Below, piece after piece: positions 60,296-64,000 of a DNA stretch of 64,000 nt. The translations under genes and the position numbers were made by a program. Numbering within the stretch: the stretch's first letter is position 1; every line of letters begins with the position of its first letter. This DNA comes from Bigelowiella natans CCMP2755 (taxonomy: Eukaryota; Cercozoa; Chlorarachniophyceae). The stretch lies in assembly GCA_000320545.1 (NCBI GenBank), contig ADNK01001017.1, positions 38,945 through 102,944 of the forward strand. The letters run 5' to 3'. The notes beneath the pieces were generated by a model, which had not been told where the DNA came from, searched no databases, and saw only the letters and a list, made by a program, of their open reading frames with translations.

Positions 60296-61243
60296 TTACC
60301 AATGTTTCGACGTTTTAAGGAAACGGTTCTGATCCCAAACTTTCTTGAATTGGTGATAGCGATTCACTGGATCACACTTTTTTTTGGCGCGCCCTGCTTC
60401 ACTAAGAGGAACTAAAATGGATATATTGCATGTCAATGATATTCTGGGTGATTTTGGAATCTCTTTCAACATTAGACCCAATAGAAACGTAGCATTTTCT
60501 CATAAACCAACCAACCAACCAACTAACAAAAATGTGCTTAATATTGAGGGATGTACCTCGTTTCCAACGAAACTTTGTGTTTAAGTTTGAGCGGCATGGC
60601 GTTCGTGGCGTTCGTGGCGTCCGTGGCGTCCGTGTTAAGCGTGATTGATTTGAAGAATTGTTGTTTGCTCCAGTTTGTTTCTTAGGATTCATGTTCGGTG
60701 GGGTTGACTGCTCCTCTGTAAATCTTGATAACGGGACACGTTGTGGTGGAGAAGATAGAAGTCTCTGTTGAATAGAACAATAGCAATTAGTGGGGCTATT
60801 ACTCAACAGTACCAACTTGCATTCTATTAACTAGTACAGATTACCTTCTTTATAAGAGTTTTTCCCTTCCGGATGGGTACATTCTCCTTGCCAATAAAGT
60901 TTGCTTTTTTCTTTTTCGTTCCCTTGTTTTTGTTTATGGAAGATGTCTGTGCTTCTATTCGTTCATTGTCTTCTTCATCTTCCTCATCAGATTCGGGAGT
61001 GATATCTTCAAGATCATATGGTGTGTAGAGATGAGATGACGGGTCGCTTTTAAAACCTTCCACCCTTTCTCTCTCGTATTTTTGAGAATCTGCCTCGGAT
61101 GTTTCCGATTCATGGTTACCACCAGCAGGGTTCGTCTGTGAGCGTGGGAGTTGAGAAATGTAAGTCTGTAAAATTCTATCAGGAATATGCTGTTTGAAGC
61201 CCATGATTTTAAGCTGCTTCCTCACATCGGCGATGGTAAACAT
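60296..61243 (-). CDS. HYLS1: HYLS1-type centriole/basal-body protein
   Basis: HYLS1 is incorporated into centrioles and is needed for ciliogenesis. Exons 61243-60845, 60764-60557 and 60462-60296 keep phase and encode 257 residues. The N-terminus FTIADVRKQLKIMGFKQHI then PDRILQTYISQL matches the short helical N-terminal domain of the family. The C-terminus CDPVNRYHQFKKVWDQNRFL is the conserved HYLS1 box (DPVxRYxxFxxxWxxxxFL). The middle is disordered and acidic, and includes four tandem TPR tripeptides from a 9-12-bp DNA repeat. It implies the organism builds basal bodies. It is head-to-head with the RS protein, 297 bp apart. Confidence 0.85.
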
Positions 61244-61540
61244 GCTGTGCTATTATCCCCCTACAACGAACGGGTGCCTCTTCTGGATCGTGAATGCTAA
61301 CGGCTTCCCTCCTTGGCAACGATCCGTTACCAACGGTGCAACACCGGTATTCAGATTTCTAGTTGTCAATGGACTGAAAATAGTTTTTGCGACAACATGT
61401 AAAATATTGTCGTCATTTTGTGATTACGATCATACTGGTTAACTGACACCTCTCCACGGAGAGATGTCGTTGTATATGATAGGGATGGATTTTTCCCTTG
61501 TGTAGCATTTTCGATGTACTGCGAAGATTTGTCTGTCGCG
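61244..61540. promoter_or_regulatory. 297-bp divergent promoter region (HYLS1 / RS protein)
   Basis: Sequence between two ATG codons, without microsatellites or island composition. It must hold both transcription starts. Confidence 0.45.
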
Positions 61541-64000
61541 ATGTCGGAAGGGCAAGAGTTGCACTCAAGGTTGCAAGGCTGTGAGGAAGGACACACAAGC
61601 TTCGCTGCCAACTGGTAAGTTGCGCTCCGCGTTGGGGGTTAGCTTTCATTCTTTGGTACCATATTTGTCTTTCCTTCCCCCACTTTCCTTCATAAATATT
61701 TATTTTCATATTTTCTAAAAAGAAGTAGGAAGCAAAAGAGCCTATCTCTAAAGGCCCGAAATGGAAACTCCAGACCTTGCGGCATTTCGTGCGGAAGGCG
61801 CTGAAGCTGTGACTGAACATTTGGAACAATATTCGCAAATGGTAGCACCGATAAACAATGCGCTGCCATCACGAGCAGCTGGAGGTAACCTATATTTTGA
61901 GAGAGATATTGTTACCAACGAGTGAGTCATGTTTGCTAAATTCAGCTGGGGGAGTCTTATCTATGTTAGAAGCGGATGACGACGATGAAGAGGTTAAGAA
62001 TCGCATAGATAATCTCCCTACTATTCTCATTTTTAAACATATATATCTACTATCTTTGAGCAGCTTAAATTTCCTGGAATTCCTGCGGCGTCTGATGGAT
62101 ACGGAACTGCTTCAGCAACAGCATCATCGGTTTATAACCATCAAGAATACCCAGCGCCAAATAATTTTGCGAGTACATTCCAGAATCATGATGAAAAGGT
62201 CCAAAAGTGATAAATTTTGACAGATCTATAAACAAATTCTAAAATGTCTTTTTGTGTGTGAATTAGTTTTTCAGCTTTAAATATCTCTTCTCATTAGTGA
62301 AGCGCAAGAATTTTCATTGAACAAAAACATCTTTCAGGGTCATGTAAAAGTATATACTGGACCTCTCAGTGTTGAAAACTCAGAGTCGCAACATGTTCGG
62401 GGGGAAACATACAGTCATGAAGAAGAATATTCAAGAAGACGACAATCCTCAGCTCCACGTGGTGGCCATAGGCAGCATGAGACATGGGGCCATAGGCATG
62501 AGACATGGTCGAGTAATAATAATAGTAACAGCAACTACTTGGAACGGAAAAATCGTCGTGCCCACTCAAGGTCGCCGATAAGGAGAAGGAGAAAGCGATC
62601 TTCATCCCCGAGACGAAGAGAAAGAGAGAAAAGGAGCAGAACTACTGCCGCATATCCACGTGGAGGAAGCAGGAGAGATAATAGAGCAAACACCATGCGA
62701 AACAAACGGCGCCAATCAAGATCAATATCGCCCTTGCCGGCTCGTAAGATATCTTCCACTGATAGACATTACCATAAAAATACAGCATCTGAAACCAGAA
62801 GGTGGAGAGAAAGGAAGTCGTCGGATAACAACAGCAGCTATAGACGAGATAAAGATCAAAGACTAAGAGGGAGGGACAGAGATGTAAGGGGACTTTATCG
62901 AGAAAACAAGTATAATCAGCTCTCTAGGTCGGAACGACAACCGCAGCGGCAGCAACGACAGCAGCTAAATGATGTCGAGAATAATAGTAGCAGTCATCAT
63001 TTGGATGGTTCACCACCACAGCCACCACACATTTTGGACAGAAACAAAGGAGGAAGGAGGGGTGAGATGATCAACAGAGAGGAGCAACTAAACCCTAAAT
63101 CCAGTCAGGAGTCTACAAAATATCAGAAAAGAAGATCGGAAAGCCGGTACGGAGAACCCAATAGACGTAGAGAAAGTTTTTCTTCCAATAACATGGAGCG
63201 GCGTCGTGTCTTCGATGAAGATTTTGTGGGGAAATCTGGTTCTTCACAGAGAGAAAGCAGTAAAGCAGAGAAACAACAACAACAACTTGTAGATAGCAGG
63301 CCTAGGTTAGCTCTCGATGATGATGATGGACTAGGTGGTGATGATGTTGGAAACAAACGCCATAATGAGCGACGACGTCCAAGAAAGGATTCTGGAAATG
63401 AATCTAGAAGCGTCGGAATCGATGATGATACTCGAAAGGATTATGTTACTTGCAGCAGTAGCAACAAGAAAAACACTGGGGATACGGAGGATAATCTTGG
63501 TACAAGCGACAGCAACATTCAAGTTAGCAGCGGGGAAAGTAGTAAAAGCCATAATTCAGCAAAATGGCAAGAGCGGCAGCAAGAGAAGCAGAAGCAGAAG
63601 CAGCGCAAATATAGAAGAGATACAAAAGGGGGAAACAACAACGAGGGCGACAATGATGCTAGTATCAATCATACTGACCGCAATCCTAAAGACGACGACG
63701 ACAATAACTTCCAACATCGCAGCAGTAGCAGCCGCAGCGGCAGCACAAGGGATGTTAATAATATCCGTGGTAGCTACCAGTCTTATTCTAGAAGGGATCA
63801 TTCACAACAAGAAACCAAAGCCACTCGCGGTAGTAGTACTAGTAACAGTAGCAGAAGAAGAGCCCATGATTCTAATCACAGTACATATCGCTCCTTTGAA
63901 TCTGTTATTGACACAAGGAGGATGGAGGGCACAAGAAGACTTACCGAAGAGAACGACTACTCTTTACGAAGAAGAAGAAGAGACAGAAGGAGAGATGATG
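61541..64000 (+). CDS. RS/RD-rich protein, probably spliceosomal or nuclear; runs off the right edge
   Basis: Exons 61541-61614, 61754-61884, 61946-61992, 62061-62198 and 62338 to beyond 64000 keep phase. The N-terminus (MSEGQELHSRLQGCEEGH, then METPDLAAFRAEGAEAVTEH) is helical and acidic, followed by LEADDDDEEQLKFPGIPA. From 62338 the frame is open to the window edge and encodes a long low-complexity domain of RS, RD, RE, SR and Gln-rich segments (SRSPIRRRRKRSSSPRRRRK, RSRSISPLPARK), typical of SR-related nuclear proteins. No RRM or other catalytic domain is seen so far. Local DNA repeats give HETWGHRHETW near 62475. Identity within the SR-related group is unknown. Confidence 0.72.

Overview
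Kind of organism. This is nuclear DNA of an intron-rich unicellular eukaryote, most likely a flagellated alga with a plastid. The genes are broken into short exons (down to about 19 nt) with GT-AG introns and classical eukaryotic products. A C-terminal processing peptidase with a two-step leader and a HYLS1-type centriole protein together argue for plastid plus flagellum. The lineage (stramenopile, chlorarachniophyte or another complex-plastid group) cannot be fixed from the sequence. Introns are saturated with (TAG)n/(TAC)n, (CAT)n/(ATG)n, (CA)n, (TA)n and (CT)n microsatellites, which produce most of the low-complexity open frames. Exon chains below were built by hand from splice sites, codon phase and protein-family recognition.

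Layout. Fourteen genes alternate strictly in strand (- + - + ...), forming seven head-to-head pairs: (1) family-2 glycosyltransferase / ELAV-type three-RRM protein; (2) CLASP-like TOG protein with membrane helices / 25-exon unrecognised protein; (3) voltage-gated K+ channel / nicotinamide-nucleotide adenylyltransferase-like protein; (4) importin-beta / S41 peptidase; (5) 278-residue unknown / histidine phosphatase (phosphoglycerate mutase family); (6) 196-residue unknown / DENN-domain protein; (7) HYLS1 / RS-rich protein running off the right edge. Divergent gaps are short (about 58 to 1170 bp) and I saw no retroelement sequence in them. All six convergent gaps (5.6-6.8, 21.6-22.9, 30.3-31.8, 44.7-46.9, 50.1-52.2 and 57.6-60.3 kb) carry an island of different base composition, rich in TGCA, CATG and GCTAGC words. 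Four of these islands hold copies of one conserved tail that looks like the 3' end of a non-LTR retroelement; one copy keeps an open frame with a CCHC-like motif.

How the genes relate. They are housekeeping and cell-biology genes (RNA binding, microtubules, ion channel, NAD synthesis, nuclear import, plastid proteolysis, Rab regulation, centriole, RS protein) with no shared pathway. The distinctive points are architectural: perfect strand alternation with repeat islands only in 3'-3' gaps; small tandem duplications that copy a start codon, a splice donor or a splice acceptor; GTA-repeat expansions beginning at splice donors; an island containing diverged copies of pieces of both neighbouring genes; a CLASP relative with two predicted membrane helices; and a K+ channel with glycine in place of the usual second threonine of the filter.
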